A DNA stretch of 64,000 bases, taken from NCBI RefSeq assembly GCF_019972115.1, contig NZ_BPFJ01000002.1, positions 682,001 to 746,000 of the forward strand, in the 5' to 3' direction. This document shows positions 35,318 through 45,688 of the stretch, piece by piece; the stretch's first letter is position 1, and each line of letters starts with the position of its first letter. The translations under genes were made by a program, and so were the position numbers. The notes under the pieces were generated by a model, which was not told the DNA's origin, did not search any database, and worked only from the letters and a program-made list of their open reading frames with translations. The DNA is from Sulfurovum sp. TSL6 (GTDB lineage: Bacteria > Campylobacterota > Campylobacteria > Campylobacterales > Sulfurovaceae).

Positions 35318-36160
35318 ATGGAAACAATGGAAATGTATCACATAGAGTATGAAAAACCTAAAGTTACACTTTTGCAACAATCTGGCCTTGGTGTTGCAGA
35401 GATAGCTGCAAGAACATGCTATGATAGTTTTGAAAACAGTGAAAATGCATGTGTAAAGCATGCAATGGACGATTTAGATACGGATGCCATCAATAATATC
35501 GAGGATTCAGATCTGCTTTCAAACCTTGCGTGGGTACATCACCATCACTCCATTATCGAACATGCGTCTTTAAGCTTTTTGATACAGGGAACTTCACGAG
35601 GTGTGCTTCAGGAACATGCAAGACACAGACTTCAAGCTATTTCTGTGAGAAGTACACGTTACACCATGTCAAGCGTTATCAATGCTTTTGTAGCTTCAAT
35701 TGAGGCAGAAGACGGTTTTGCCTTCTTTTTTGAAACACTTCTCACTTTAAACCTCTTCGTCATTACAGACAAAGCGTATTTAAATATTGAGATCAGAGCG
35801 ATCTATGATAAATTATATTTTCAATATCAAAGAGACAGTGATTTCATACAGACTGCCGTAGCAAAATCTTCTATACCTTTCATAGAAGAAAACAAAGACA
35901 ATGCTGAAGCACTCTTTAAAGCATTGGAAAACGGAAAGAAAAAAAGAAATGTGGGAGATGGATTTAAACACATTGTCTCAGATAACTGGAAAGTAGATAT
36001 GGTGGTCACATTTAATATCAGAAGTCTTAAAAACTATTTTGACCTTAGAGATTCCGGTGCAGCATGGTTCCAGATACAATGGCTGGCTGAAGCAATGAAA
36101 GAAGTCACCCCTTTAAAATACTTGAAACTCATAGATAAAAATTATAAACAAAAATCATAG
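35318..36160 (+). CDS. thyX: FAD-dependent thymidylate synthase
   Basis: This 280-residue enzyme makes dTMP from dUMP using FAD and folate, unrelated to ThyA. The ThyX signature RHRLQAISVRSTRY (near residues 102-115) is present, with HHHHSIIEHASLSFLI upstream for substrate and FAD binding. The protein is longer than minimal ThyX (about 220) because of an extra helical stretch after the signature, seen in other Campylobacterota. GGAG (35307-35310) lies 7 nt before the ATG. Confidence 0.93.
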   Translation: METMEMYHIEYEKPKVTLLQQSGLGVAEIAARTCYDSFENSENACVKHAMDDLDTDAINNIEDSDLLSNLAWVHHHHSIIEHASLSFLIQGTSRGVLQEHARHRLQAISVRSTRYTMSSVINAFVASIEAEDGFAFFFETLLTLNLFVITDKAYLNIEIRAIYDKLYFQYQRDSDFIQTAVAKSSIPFIEENKDNAEALFKALENGKKKRNVGDGFKHIVSDNWKVDMVVTFNIRSLKNYFDLRDSGAAWFQIQWLAEAMKEVTPLKYLKLIDKNYKQKS

Positions 36161-36206
36161 ATGCAATATGGTCATCTATTTCAAAAGTATAATTATAGAA
36201 AATAAA

Positions 36207-36236
36207 TTGACATTATCTATGATAATATGATATACA
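36207..36236 (+). promoter_or_regulatory. Promoter of the outer-membrane protein gene
   Basis: TTGACA (36207-36212) and TATACA (36231-36236) with an 18-nt spacer, about 50 nt before the start. A good -35 is unusual in this phylum and suggests high expression. Confidence 0.6.
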
Positions 36237-36284
36237 TTTATGATATACTTTAACAGTGTATATATCTCATACAAGGAGTAGTAA

Positions 36285-36836
36285 ATGAAAAAATTCAATC
36301 TTTCATTAGTAGCGTTTTTGACAATGAGTGCATTCGCAACAGCGGGTGGAGATATCGCAATAGTAGAACCAGTAGTAGAAACTCCAATGGTAGAGGAGTC
36401 TACAGGCTCATTTTATACAGGTCTAGGTTATGCTTATATGAATATAGATCCTGATAATAGTCCTGAGGCAAATGGAGACGCAGTACTTTTACTGGCAGGA
36501 TATAACTTTAACCAATATATCGGTGTAGAAGGTAGGTATTCTGGACTTACAGATTGCCTTGAAAATGCCGCCATTTATCTTAAACCTATGTATCCAATGA
36601 ACGGAATTACACTTTATGGATTGCTTGGATACGGGCAAGTAGATTATGATGGTGGACAAAGCTTATCTGAATCTGGTTTTCAGTGGGGTCTAGGTGCAAA
36701 CTATGAAGTGGTTGAGAATATAAGTGTATTCGTAGACTATACAAACCTCTATGATGACACAGGATTTGATGGTGCATTACCAAATCAAGATGTTCTGGCT
36801 GATTCTATCAATGTAGGATTTACCTATACATTCTAA
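36285..36836 (+). CDS. Outer-membrane beta-barrel protein (porin-like)
   Basis: This 183-residue exported protein has a signal peptide of 20 residues (cleavage near ATA-GG) followed by alternating amphipathic beta strands (FYTGLGYAYMNI, YNFNQYIGVEGRYSG, GLGANYEVVENISVFVDY). It ends in an aromatic residue (VGFTYTF) as outer-membrane proteins do. The size fits an eight-stranded barrel like OmpX/OmpA-N. Function is unknown. Its own promoter is strong, and a GCTAAG/CTTAGC hairpin lies just after the stop, so it is probably monocistronic. Confidence 0.85.
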   Translation: MKKFNLSLVAFLTMSAFATAGGDIAIVEPVVETPMVEESTGSFYTGLGYAYMNIDPDNSPEANGDAVLLLAGYNFNQYIGVEGRYSGLTDCLENAAIYLKPMYPMNGITLYGLLGYGQVDYDGGQSLSESGFQWGLGANYEVVENISVFVDYTNLYDDTGFDGALPNQDVLADSINVGFTYTF

Positions 36837-36842
36837 AATGGA

Positions 36843-36862
36843 GCTAAGCCCTAGGTCTTAGC
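36843..36862 (+). terminator. Hairpin after the outer-membrane protein gene
   Basis: GCTAAG (36843-36848) and CTTAGC (36857-36862) with an 8-nt loop, 6 nt past the stop. The following T tract is poor, so its strength as a terminator is uncertain. Confidence 0.4.
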
Positions 36863-36974
36863 CCTCAATAAATTCTCACTTAATTCACTCTTTTCTACTA
36901 CAATTAAAATTACACTAAATTTCACTATAATACGTTTTCATAATACTTTATATTTTAAATTTTGGAGCACTTTT

Positions 36975-38681
36975 TTGCGTTTTTTAACACTATTTATATT
37001 CTTACTATTGACACTAAATCCTCTTCATGCAGAAGCACTTTCAATTGACAATATCTCTGCACATATCCAAAAAGGACTCCAAACACGTATCAGTGGTCAA
37101 AATAAACCTATCATTCAAGATATTTATGCACAAACCGGTGATAAACCTTTATGGATCGGCAATCAAAACAAGACAAGAACAAGTCATTTGATACAAGCAC
37201 TCAATGATCCTCTTTTTAACTATAAAAATAAATCCTTTGATCAAATATCTATCAAACATCTCTTTTATCAGCTTGACAATGGAGAGATCAGCCAAGCAAA
37301 ACAAGCCTCTGCCTATGCAAAACTTGACCTTGTACTTACCAGTTCATTCGTACGTTTAGTCAGATTTATTGTTCAGGGTGATGTAGACTGGAACATGGTA
37401 CAGGAAAAACTGAACAGCCTTGAACAAAGTGATGATATTACAGCCAGATGGGAAATGGAACCTAAACCATTTCCAGATCATGACGAACTTATCTCTGCTA
37501 TAGAAAACGATACACTCTATGCGTATCTAACTTCTTTGCTTCCAATGGAAAAACGATATAGAAAACTCGTTACACTTTTAAATGATTATCGTAGGATGGA
37601 TAAATTTCCAAAGATAAAATATAGTAAGAAAACTTTAAAACTAGGTGACAGATCAAGTCGTATTAAAGAGATAAAGAGACGCCTGCAGATCACTGGAGAT
37701 TACCCTAAAAAAGCACCTATTGACAATAAGTTTGATCAAACGCTTAAAAGAGCTGTTATGACTTACCAAAAACGTTACCTTATCAAAGTGACCGGTATGG
37801 TTGACAGAACAACGACCTATTATCTTAATCTTCCTGCAAAAAATAATATACAGGCCATCATTACAAATTTGGACAAAACAAAACTCTATCCAAAACAATT
37901 TGAAGATGAGTATATTGAAGTGAATATCCCCGATTTTAATTTGCGATACTATAAAGAGGGTGAACAAATCATGAAAAAAGGTATTGTAGTAGGTCGCATA
38001 GACAGACCAACCCCTCTTTTCTCCAATGCGATACGCTATATGGTGCTCAACCCCACATGGACCATTACCGATAATCTGGTAAAACGGGATCTAATACCTG
38101 TGTTTAGAAAAGATCCTATGTATTTGGAAGAGAACAATATACATGCATTTAGAGGCAAAAAAGAGGTTGAGGTCACACCAGAGATGCTCGCCCCCTATGA
38201 AAAAAGTGAGGAAAAGGTGCCTTACCGTTTTGTACAGTTTCCGGGTGACAACAATGCCCTAGGAAGAGTGAAGTTCATGTTTCCCAACAAATACGATGTC
38301 TATCTGCATGATACAGATAATAAATCACTTCTCTCTCGACGTTATAAGATCTATAGTTCCGGATGTATGCGTCTGGAGAAACCTTTTGATCTTGTATCCT
38401 TGCTGCTTGAACACGTAAGAAAGAGTTATTCTCAAAATGAGATAGATGAAATACTTGAAAGCAATGAGCCAAAGATTATTGGACTCAGACAAACCGTACC
38501 TATACATATGCTTTATTTTACCGTGTATGAAGAAGATGGTTTGGCTTATTTTAAAAATGACATCTATCTGTATGATAAGATCATTGAAGAATCCGTGGTG
38601 GGAAATAAAAAGGCTACATTTACTGTACCTAAAAAGCGTATGATCTCTGTAAAAAAAAATGCACGGCCGCTTTCTAATTAG
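36975..38681 (+). CDS. YcbB/LdtD-type murein L,D-transpeptidase
   Basis: This 568-residue periplasmic enzyme cross-links peptidoglycan. A signal peptide (residues 1-20, ending LHA-EA) precedes a scaffold region and a peptidoglycan-binding domain (about 215-275, [16 protein letters not shown]). The L,D-transpeptidase domain has the active Cys464 in [12 protein letters not shown], and the YcbB-type motif [18 protein letters not shown] precedes it. The TTG start at 36975 has GGAG 7 nt upstream. The last 8 nt overlap the convergent ruvC gene. Confidence 0.9.
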   Translation: MRFLTLFIFLLLTLNPLHAEALSIDNISAHIQKGLQTRISGQNKPIIQDIYAQTGDKPLWIGNQNKTRTSHLIQALNDPLFNYKNKSFDQISIKHLFYQLDNGEISQAKQASAYAKLDLVLTSSFVRLVRFIVQGDVDWNMVQEKLNSLEQSDDITARWEMEPKPFPDHDELISAIENDTLYAYLTSLLPMEKRYRKLVTLLNDYRRMDKFPKIKYSKKTLKLGDRSSRIKEIKRRLQITGDYPKKAPIDNKFDQTLKRAVMTYQKRYLIKVTGMVDRTTTYYLNLPAKNNIQAIITNLDKTKLYPKQFEDEYIEVNIPDFNLRYYKEGEQIMKKGIVVGRIDRPTPLFSNAIRYMVLNPTWTITDNLVKRDLIPVFRKDPMYLEENNIHAFRGKKEVEVTPEMLAPYEKSEEKVPYRFVQFPGDNNALGRVKFMFPNKYDVYLHDTDNKSLLSRRYKIYSSGCMRLEKPFDLVSLLLEHVRKSYSQNEIDEILESNEPKIIGLRQTVPIHMLYFTVYEEDGLAYFKNDIYLYDKIIEESVVGNKKATFTVPKKRMISVKKNARPLSN

Positions 38682-39159
38682 ATTTTTTTCGTAATTTCAC
38701 CCTTTGAAGATGTGTCAGTGCTATAGCCATAGCATCTGTGATATCCAAAGGTTTGATCTCCTTTTTGATACCGAACAATCTTTTTACCATAAAAGCAACT
38801 TGTTCTTTATCTGCTTTTCCATTTCCTGTAACTGCTTTTTTTACCTGTAATGGTGTATATTCATAGAAATAACCTACCTCTTGAAGTATCTTTAATGAAA
38901 GTGCTCCTCTAAACTGTGCAAGCTTTAAAACCGACTTGGGATTATAAGCAAAAAAGATATCTTCAATGGCCACTTCATCCACTTTATGTGCCTTTAAAAT
39001 GACGTCTATACCCTCTACAAGCTCAACGATCTGTTCCTGTAGTTCTTTTGCTTTTATTTTGAGTAAACCTGCTTCAATAAGTGAAAACTTTTTTCCATCC
39101 CAATATATGATACAATACCCTAAATTACGGCTTCCGGGGTCTATTCCTAAAATATTCAT
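38674..39159 (-). CDS. ruvC: Holliday junction resolvase RuvC
   Basis: This 161-residue endonuclease cuts Holliday junctions with RuvAB. The catalytic acidic residues are recognisable: Asp7 ([12 protein letters not shown]), Glu in [17 protein letters not shown] (about residue 67), and the C-terminal [12 protein letters not shown]. It lies beside the origin, divergent from dnaA, the same arrangement as in Helicobacter pylori. A near-match DnaA box (39156-39164) overlaps its start codon. Confidence 0.95.
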   Translation of the reverse strand: MNILGIDPGSRNLGYCIIYWDGKKFSLIEAGLLKIKAKELQEQIVELVEGIDVILKAHKVDEVAIEDIFFAYNPKSVLKLAQFRGALSLKILQEVGYFYEYTPLQVKKAVTGNGKADKEQVAFMVKRLFGIKKEIKPLDITDAMAIALTHLQRVKLRKKSN

Positions 39160-39324
39160 TCACACCTTTGTTCACATAGTGAATAAAATTATTCAACTCT
39201 GTTTAATAACGCTATTTTAGCTTAAGTTGGCTAAAATGTTATAAGTTATTCACATTGAGAATTTTAACTTCTTAAAACTGTGAAAATTTATTCACACATT
39301 TAAAAATATCAAAGGCATGCACAG
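39156..39324. other. Origin of replication, part 1 (DnaA-box cluster upstream of dnaA)
   Basis: Exact TTATTCACA boxes lie at 39246-39254 and 39288-39296, and TTATTCACT on the minus strand at 39178-39186. One-mismatch boxes lie at 39156-39164 (TCATTCACA), 39168-39176 (TTGTTCACA) and 39189-39197 (TTATTCAAC). Four of the six fall within 42 nt. Position between ruvC and dnaA matches oriC1 of H. pylori. Confidence 0.85.
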
Positions 39325-40659
39325 ATGAATATAGGACAGAAAGTACTTTTTGAACTGAAAAAAGAGATCAGTGAAGTAGAATATGAACGATATATTAAAA
39401 ACCTTACCTATGATACCAAACGTTCTCGAAGTAATATTGTCTATTTTAATGCCCCCAATATGATCATTGCAAAATGGATCAAAAGTAAATATACTGAAAA
39501 ACTCATGCATCTTTTTGAATTGCAAAACGAAATAAAACCAGAAATAGAAATTACCGTGGGTAAACAAAAAGATCAACGTTCAGCACCAGCTGCAAAACAG
39601 GCTAGCGAAAAAAGCCATTCTAAAAGTACTTACCTCAATCCCTCTTTGACCTTTGAAAGTTTTATCGTGGGAAATTCCAACCAATTTGCCTATACTACTG
39701 CAAAATCCGTAGCAGAAAAACCTGGTAAACTCTATAACCCTCTTTTTCTTTATGGTGGTGTAGGACTGGGTAAAACCCATCTTCTCCAAGCCATAGGTAA
39801 TTATCATATAGATCTGGGAAAAACGGTTATCTATACCACACTGGAACAATTTATGAACTCTTTTACTTCACATCTACGTTCTCAAACGATGGACAGGTTT
39901 AGAGACAAGTTTAGAGAGTGTGATCTTCTTCTTATAGATGATATACAATTTCTCAGCAGAAAAGAACAAACCCAAGAAGAGTTTTTTCACACCTTTAACG
40001 AACTCTATAACAATAATAAACAGATTGTTATCACTTCAGACAGACAACCCAATAAAATCGCCGGACTGGTAGATAGACTGAGAAGCCGTTTTGAAATGGG
40101 ACTTATGGCAGATATACAACCGCCTGGACTAGAAACAAAAATTGCCATCATCCAGAAGAAATGTGAACTTGACGGTATCAAACTCGATAATGAGATCGTC
40201 AATTATATCGCTACACATATGGGTGACAATATACGTGAAATAGAAGGAACCATTATCAAACTTAACGCACTTTCTTCTATGCTTAACCAAGAGATAACAC
40301 TTGATTTTGCACAAAATGCCATCAAAGATCAACTGAAAGAGAAAAAAGAGAATATTACGATAGATGAAATTGTAAAAATTATTTCTAAAGAGCTCAATAT
40401 CAAACCTTCTGATATGAAATCAAAAAAACGTACAAAAAATGTGGTCAATGCCAGAAGAATTGCCATTTATTTGGCAAGAAACCTTACACCCAACTCAATG
40501 CCTCAAATTGCTGTATATTTTGGAATGAAAGACCATACAGCTATTTCACATGCGATGAAAAAAATCAATGAAATTATAGAAAGTGATGAAAATTTTAAAG
40601 TCATTTTAGAGGAACTCTCCAACAAAGTAAATACACATACTCAAAGTGATACTCTATAA
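39325..40659 (+). CDS. dnaA: Chromosomal replication initiator protein DnaA
   Basis: This 444-residue initiator opens the origin. Domain I (residues 1-80) is followed by a short linker (about 81-107). The AAA+ domain has Walker A YGGVGLGKTHLL (143-154) and Walker B LLLIDDIQFL (201-210). Domain IV (about 335-444) has the DnaA-box-binding signature MKDHTAISHAMKKI. DnaA-box clusters flank the gene on both sides. The gene may autoregulate through the upstream boxes, as in other bacteria. Confidence 0.98.
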   Translation: MNIGQKVLFELKKEISEVEYERYIKNLTYDTKRSRSNIVYFNAPNMIIAKWIKSKYTEKLMHLFELQNEIKPEIEITVGKQKDQRSAPAAKQASEKSHSKSTYLNPSLTFESFIVGNSNQFAYTTAKSVAEKPGKLYNPLFLYGGVGLGKTHLLQAIGNYHIDLGKTVIYTTLEQFMNSFTSHLRSQTMDRFRDKFRECDLLLIDDIQFLSRKEQTQEEFFHTFNELYNNNKQIVITSDRQPNKIAGLVDRLRSRFEMGLMADIQPPGLETKIAIIQKKCELDGIKLDNEIVNYIATHMGDNIREIEGTIIKLNALSSMLNQEITLDFAQNAIKDQLKEKKENITIDEIVKIISKELNIKPSDMKSKKRTKNVVNARRIAIYLARNLTPNSMPQIAVYFGMKDHTAISHAMKKINEIIESDENFKVILEELSNKVNTHTQSDTL

Positions 40660-40844
40660 ACTATATTTCATCATAGAAAACTTGAATAAAAAAAAGATAT
40701 AATTTTAGAAGTGAATAAATGTGAATGTTGAAAAAAAGTTAGACATCCATTTAAATAACGGTCACAGCAGCAATAAAGTAGTTTTTCACATATTCATGTC
40801 ACACTACTACTACGTACTAATTTTATTAAAAATAAGGAGAGTCA
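40660..40844. other. Origin of replication, part 2 (DnaA boxes and AT-rich region downstream of dnaA)
   Basis: TTATTCACT lies on the minus strand at 40710-40718. Weaker boxes are at 40682-40689 (TTATTCAA, minus) and 40782-40790 (TTTTTCACA). The stretches 40660-40710 and 40815-40840 are very AT-rich and could unwind. In H. pylori the second, post-dnaA cluster (oriC2) carries the unwinding element; that it does so here is inferred. Confidence 0.7.
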
Positions 40845-41912
40845 ATGAAGATAAGAGCACAAAAACAAATTATAGAATCTATACTCATTAATTTACAACC
40901 TTTTTTAGAAAAAAAAGATGCAAGTCAAATAACCTCACATATATTGTTTTCCACACAAAACGATAAATGTATTATTAAAGCTACAGATTCAGAAATAGGT
41001 TTACAAATTGTTACTGATAATATTAATATAGAAGCAGAAGGATCATTTACTTCACACGGTAAAAAACTTCTCGATATTATACGTATACTTAAAGACGATG
41101 AAATTACATTAGAACTTTTAGACAATACACTCATTATCAAACAAAAAAATTCTAAATTTAAACTTCCGACATTTGATCCTAACTCTTATCCATCATTCCC
41201 AACAATCAATGATAAACCCCAAATTTCTCTAGATTCTCTAAGTCTCATTCAAAATCTTAAAAAAATCTCTCCAGCAATCGATACAAACAATCCAAAGTTT
41301 GAACTTAATGGTGCTTTGATCAATATAAAAAATAATGGTACCGATCTAGTAGGTACTGATACCAGAAGATTGGCCATAACAACCATACCAGGTAATAATA
41401 ATGAAGAACTCTCTTTAATTGTCCCTAAAAAAGCTATTTTGGAAATTCAAAAACTTTTTTTAGATCAAATCGATATCTTTTTTGATGAAACAAACCTTAT
41501 TATTGCAAATGAAAATTACTATTTCTATACAAGGTTAATCAATGGAAAATTCCCGGATTATCAACGTATTATTCCAGCGACGACCAAACATCAGATCACA
41601 CTTCCAAAAAAAGAAATGATCGACGCGATAAAAATGATCACAACTATTTCACAAGAAATAAAAATGACACTTTTATCTGATACCATTATTTTTAACTCAT
41701 TAAGTGCAGATAATGTAGAAGCTAAAACGGAGTTAGAACTCAATACGGGTTTAAATGATAAATTCGAACTCTCTTTCAACAGTAAATATATTTTGGATTT
41801 TATTTCACAAACCAATAAAAATGATTTTACTATTGAATTCAACGAACCGTCATTGCCATTTATTGTTAAAGACGACAATTTTATTACAATCATCATGCCA
41901 ATTGTGGCATAA
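40845..41912 (+). CDS. dnaN: DNA polymerase III beta subunit (sliding clamp)
   Basis: This 355-residue clamp is built from three repeated domains and tethers DNA polymerase III to DNA. Conserved segments include LLDIIRILKDDEITLELLDN, TDTRRLAITT (about residues 175-184), INGKFPDYQRIIP and the C-terminal FIVKDDNFITIIMPI. AAGGAG lies 7 nt before the ATG. It is followed 15 nt later by pyrG. Confidence 0.96.
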   Translation: MKIRAQKQIIESILINLQPFLEKKDASQITSHILFSTQNDKCIIKATDSEIGLQIVTDNINIEAEGSFTSHGKKLLDIIRILKDDEITLELLDNTLIIKQKNSKFKLPTFDPNSYPSFPTINDKPQISLDSLSLIQNLKKISPAIDTNNPKFELNGALINIKNNGTDLVGTDTRRLAITTIPGNNNEELSLIVPKKAILEIQKLFLDQIDIFFDETNLIIANENYYFYTRLINGKFPDYQRIIPATTKHQITLPKKEMIDAIKMITTISQEIKMTLLSDTIIFNSLSADNVEAKTELELNTGLNDKFELSFNSKYILDFISQTNKNDFTIEFNEPSLPFIVKDDNFITIIMPIVA

Positions 41913-41927
41913 AAGGAAAAGCGTTAT

Positions 41928-43559
41928 ATGAGTGAAAATAAAACAAAATATATTTTTGTTACAGGTGGGGTACTTTCATCTTTAGGAAAAGGTATTACAG
42001 CTGCAAGTGTAGGAACATTATTAAAACATACAGGAGAACGTGTAGGCGTATTGAAACTTGACCCCTATATCAATGTTGACCCTGGCACCATGTCACCTCT
42101 GGAACATGGTGAAGTTTTTGTGACCAAAGACGGAGCAGAGACAGATCTTGACCTGGGTCATTATGAAAGATTTTTAGACACGTCATTAACACAAAACAAT
42201 AACTTTACAACGGGACTTGTTTACAAAACGGTTATTGAAAATGAACGTAAAGGAAAATATCTTGGGAAAACGATCCAAGTCGTTCCTCATATTGTAAACG
42301 AGATCAAAGATCGTATTGTTAAAGCGGGTGAAAATAAAGATATTCTTATCGTAGAACTGGGCGGTACTACGGGTGATATCGAAGGTTTGCCATTTTTAGA
42401 AACCATTAGACAGATGAAACATGAATTTGGCAAAACACAGGTGATGAACATCCATGTCACTCTTTTACCTTATATCAAAGCTGCCGGGGAACTTAAAACA
42501 AAGCCGACACAACATTCTGTTCAAGAACTTAGACGTATAGGTATTGCACCTCATATGCTAGTACTGCGTGCTGAAGTACCTGTTTCAACTGAAATTAAAC
42601 GAAAAATAGCCTATTCCTGCGATGTAGATGAAGATTCTGTGATCATTGCTGCAGATGCACCAACAATTTATCAAGTACCTTTGAACTTTTTGGATCAAGA
42701 TATGTTAACACCTATCTGTAAGCAATTGGATCTTGAAAATTGTCAACCTAAGATGGATGAGTGGAGAGATTTGGTACACAAGATCATTATGCCTAGTGAG
42801 AGTATGAAGATAGCATTTGTAGGTAAATATTTGGATCTTAAAGAATCTTATAAATCTTTAACAGAAGCACTTATTCATGCAGGTGCACATCTTGATACAA
42901 AAGTAGAGATCAAGTGGGTGGACAGTGAAAAAGTTGAAGATGAGGGTGTACAAAAATATTTAAATGATTGTGATGGTATTTTGGTTCCAGGCGGTTTTGG
43001 AGGACGTGGTGTTGAAGGTAAAATTCAAGCTATCCAGTACGCAAGAGAAAATAAAATACCATTTTTAGGTATTTGTCTTGGTATGCAACTGGCAATGGTA
43101 GAATTTGCCAGAAATGTACTCGGTATCAAAGACGCAAATTCAGTAGAATTTGATGAAAATACCCCAAATCCTATTATTTATCTTATCGATGAATTCATAG
43201 ATGCGAGTGGTTCAAAACAAGTAAGAACTACGACATCTCCGATGGGTGGAACCATGCGTCTTGGTGAATATGAATGTGAAACGAAAGAGGGTTCAAATCT
43301 GAGAGCAGCCTATGATTCACGTATTATTTTTGAAAGACATAGACACCGTTATGAAGCGAATCCTAAATACAGAGAAGCATTAGAAGCAAAGGGTATGGAT
43401 ATTACAGGTGAATCTGGTGGACTGATAGAAGCCGTAGAAGTGAAAGATCATCCTTGGTTCTTGGGTGTGCAATTCCACCCGGAATTTACTTCTAGACTTC
43501 AAAATGCCAACCCATCGATTTTGGCTTTTGTAAATGCAGCAGTTCAACATAAAAAATAG
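41928..43559 (+). CDS. pyrG: CTP synthase
   Basis: This 543-residue enzyme aminates UTP to CTP. The synthetase domain starts with [18 protein letters not shown] (residues 10-27). The C-terminal glutamine amidotransferase domain has [11 protein letters not shown], the catalytic Cys in [11 protein letters not shown] (about 378-388) and the His-Glu pair in VQFHPEF. Length is standard. It is sandwiched between dnaN and recJ with 15- and 0-nt gaps, so it is in the dnaN operon. Usually gyrB follows dnaN in this phylum. Confidence 0.97.
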   Translation: MSENKTKYIFVTGGVLSSLGKGITAASVGTLLKHTGERVGVLKLDPYINVDPGTMSPLEHGEVFVTKDGAETDLDLGHYERFLDTSLTQNNNFTTGLVYKTVIENERKGKYLGKTIQVVPHIVNEIKDRIVKAGENKDILIVELGGTTGDIEGLPFLETIRQMKHEFGKTQVMNIHVTLLPYIKAAGELKTKPTQHSVQELRRIGIAPHMLVLRAEVPVSTEIKRKIAYSCDVDEDSVIIAADAPTIYQVPLNFLDQDMLTPICKQLDLENCQPKMDEWRDLVHKIIMPSESMKIAFVGKYLDLKESYKSLTEALIHAGAHLDTKVEIKWVDSEKVEDEGVQKYLNDCDGILVPGGFGGRGVEGKIQAIQYARENKIPFLGICLGMQLAMVEFARNVLGIKDANSVEFDENTPNPIIYLIDEFIDASGSKQVRTTTSPMGGTMRLGEYECETKEGSNLRAAYDSRIIFERHRHRYEANPKYREALEAKGMDITGESGGLIEAVEVKDHPWFLGVQFHPEFTSRLQNANPSILAFVNAAVQHKK

Positions 43560-45146
43560 ATGGTCCAACCATTAACACTCACAGGGTTAGATTCAATTTT
43601 AAATAAGCGCTTTGAAGAGGGTTTCCTCTCTTTGCGGGATCTTCCTCAACCTTCCTTATTCAAAGATATGGACAGAGCGACAGAACGTATTGTTTCTGCC
43701 ATGCAAAACAGAGAAAAAATAACCATTATCGGTGACTATGATGTAGATGGCGTCACCTCTACAACGTTGATGAAACTTTTTTTCGATGAAATTGAGTATC
43801 CTATAGAGTGGATCATACCTAACCGTTTTAGAGATGGGTATGGACTCTCTGCAAATATCATACCTCGTATACTTGGTACAGATCTAGCCATTACAGTAGA
43901 TAATGGTATCTCTGCTGTTTATGCAGCCCAACTTTGTAAAGAAGAGGGCATAGATCTCATTATTACAGATCATCATCTTTTAGCACCCGAAGTGCCAGAA
44001 GCCTATGCAATTATAGACCAAAAACAAGAATCATGCACCTTTCCTTATGAAGATGTGTGTGGTGCTCAAATTGCCTGGTATCTTATTGCTTCACTCAAAA
44101 ATGCACTCAATATCAAAATTGACATGATGGGATATATGGAATTGGTCTCTATTGCTATTATTGCAGATATGATGCCTCTTCAGCACATTAACAGAGCGAT
44201 GGTCCTCGCAGGGATAAAAGCACTCAATAAGAGTCAACGACCGGCGATCAGAGCTTTTCTTGAAGAGAGTCAAAAAGAGACGATCACATCAGAAGATATA
44301 GGGTTTATTCTTGCACCTATACTGAACAGTGCAGGGCGGATGGATGATGCTTCTTTCGCCGTAGATTTTTTAACTTCAACCAACATCTATGATGCTAGAG
44401 TAAGACTCGAACGTCTCATAGAGTTCAATACCCTTAGAAAAGCTACCGAACAGTCTATTACACAAAAAGCTATGATACAGGTGGATCATGATGACGAAGT
44501 GATCATTGTAGTCGGTGAAGGGTGGCATGAGGGTGTGGTAGGCATTGTAGCAGCCAGAGTTGCACGGGCATGTGAAAAACCTTGTATCATACTTACCCAA
44601 AGTGAGGAAGGATTACTTAAAGGAAGTGGTAGAAGTTTTGGAGAGTGTGATCTCTTTGCTATCGTAGACAGTACTAGAATGCATCTGGAGAAGTTTGGAG
44701 GACATCAGGCAGCCATTGGTCTTTCTTTAAAAGAAGAGAGCTTAGAATCCTTTAAAACAGAAGTACAGAGAAACTTTGGTGAAGGTAATTATGTGAAAGA
44801 ACTCTTTGATCCTGAAATTGTAGGAAACTTACATTTTTCTGCGATCTCTTTTAATTTGACAAACATAGTAAAAAAGTATGAACCTTACGGACAGGGAAAC
44901 AGCACACCGAAGTTTATCTCTACGAATGTAGAGATACTCCAGGCAGACACGATGGGTAAAGAGGGAGAACATTTACGTTTCTCTTTTGCCCAAGAAGGAA
45001 TCGTGATGCAGGGTGTAAAATTCAAGACACGAGAAATATTTGAAATAGGATCAATAGTGGATATCACTTATACCGTAAACGAGAACCATTTTAGAGGGAA
45101 AGTGACTCTACAGCTGATGGTAGATAAGGTACGTGTCTGTGATTAA
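43560..45146 (+). CDS. recJ: Single-stranded-DNA-specific exonuclease RecJ
   Basis: This 528-residue 5'-3' exonuclease of recombination and repair has the DHH-family metal motifs IIGDYDVDGVTSTTL (about residues 56-70), AITVDNGISA and ITDHHLLAPE (about 138-147). DHHA1 motif GKGSGRSFGxCD-like LLKGSGRSFGECD and GGHQAAIG follow. An OB-like C-terminal part completes the protein. The start codon directly follows the pyrG stop. The 3' end overlaps the convergent msrQ gene by 4 nt. Confidence 0.95.
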   Translation: MVQPLTLTGLDSILNKRFEEGFLSLRDLPQPSLFKDMDRATERIVSAMQNREKITIIGDYDVDGVTSTTLMKLFFDEIEYPIEWIIPNRFRDGYGLSANIIPRILGTDLAITVDNGISAVYAAQLCKEEGIDLIITDHHLLAPEVPEAYAIIDQKQESCTFPYEDVCGAQIAWYLIASLKNALNIKIDMMGYMELVSIAIIADMMPLQHINRAMVLAGIKALNKSQRPAIRAFLEESQKETITSEDIGFILAPILNSAGRMDDASFAVDFLTSTNIYDARVRLERLIEFNTLRKATEQSITQKAMIQVDHDDEVIIVVGEGWHEGVVGIVAARVARACEKPCIILTQSEEGLLKGSGRSFGECDLFAIVDSTRMHLEKFGGHQAAIGLSLKEESLESFKTEVQRNFGEGNYVKELFDPEIVGNLHFSAISFNLTNIVKKYEPYGQGNSTPKFISTNVEILQADTMGKEGEHLRFSFAQEGIVMQGVKFKTREIFEIGSIVDITYTVNENHFRGKVTLQLMVDKVRVCD

Positions 45147-45688
45147 GTTCTTTTTGTCACTAAAATGTTTTTGATCTTATAGAAGGCTATAACAAACATA
45201 ATACTCAAATATCCATACTGTGACACAGATAAAGATTTTTGTGCCATGACAAAATGGATAGTGGTTAAAATGAGAACGATATAGAGGACTTTGTGGTATT
45301 TACGGTATTTTCTGAAATGTTTTTTTGTCGAAGTAGCTGCCATGAAGAACAAGAGTAAAAAAGAGATCATTCCCAAATAGATAAAAGGCTTATCAATCGT
45401 CTCTTTAAAGGCAAAGAGAAGGTCTGCATTCATATCTAAAATAAAAAAATTACACATATGTAAAAAAGCATAAAAAAAACCAAATAGACCTATCATTCTT
45501 CTGTATTTAATAAGTTTTTTGAACCATAAGGAGAGGGTTGTGGTAAAGAATAATAGTGTAATGGCTGTAGCCCCTGTAACCGTATAGATATATTTTATGG
45601 GGTCAATGGCCCTTTGAAAAATGAAAAGTTCTAATACCAAATAGATAAAAGGTATTAATAAAAGCAAAAAGATGAGGCCTCTTATCAT
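45143..45688 (-). CDS. msrQ: MsrQ heme-binding membrane subunit
   Basis: This 181-residue inner-membrane protein of the ferric-reductase-like/YedZ family has about five to six transmembrane helices. His residues in FYAFLHMCNFF, KYRKYHKVLYI and LILTTIHFVMA are likely b-heme ligands. It passes electrons from the quinone pool or flavin to MsrP for repair of oxidised periplasmic methionines. Its start overlaps the msrP stop by 4 nt, the usual msrPQ pairing. Confidence 0.88.
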   Translation of the reverse strand: MIRGLIFLLLLIPFIYLVLELFIFQRAIDPIKYIYTVTGATAITLLFFTTTLSLWFKKLIKYRRMIGLFGFFYAFLHMCNFFILDMNADLLFAFKETIDKPFIYLGMISFLLLFFMAATSTKKHFRKYRKYHKVLYIVLILTTIHFVMAQKSLSVSQYGYLSIMFVIAFYKIKNILVTKRT

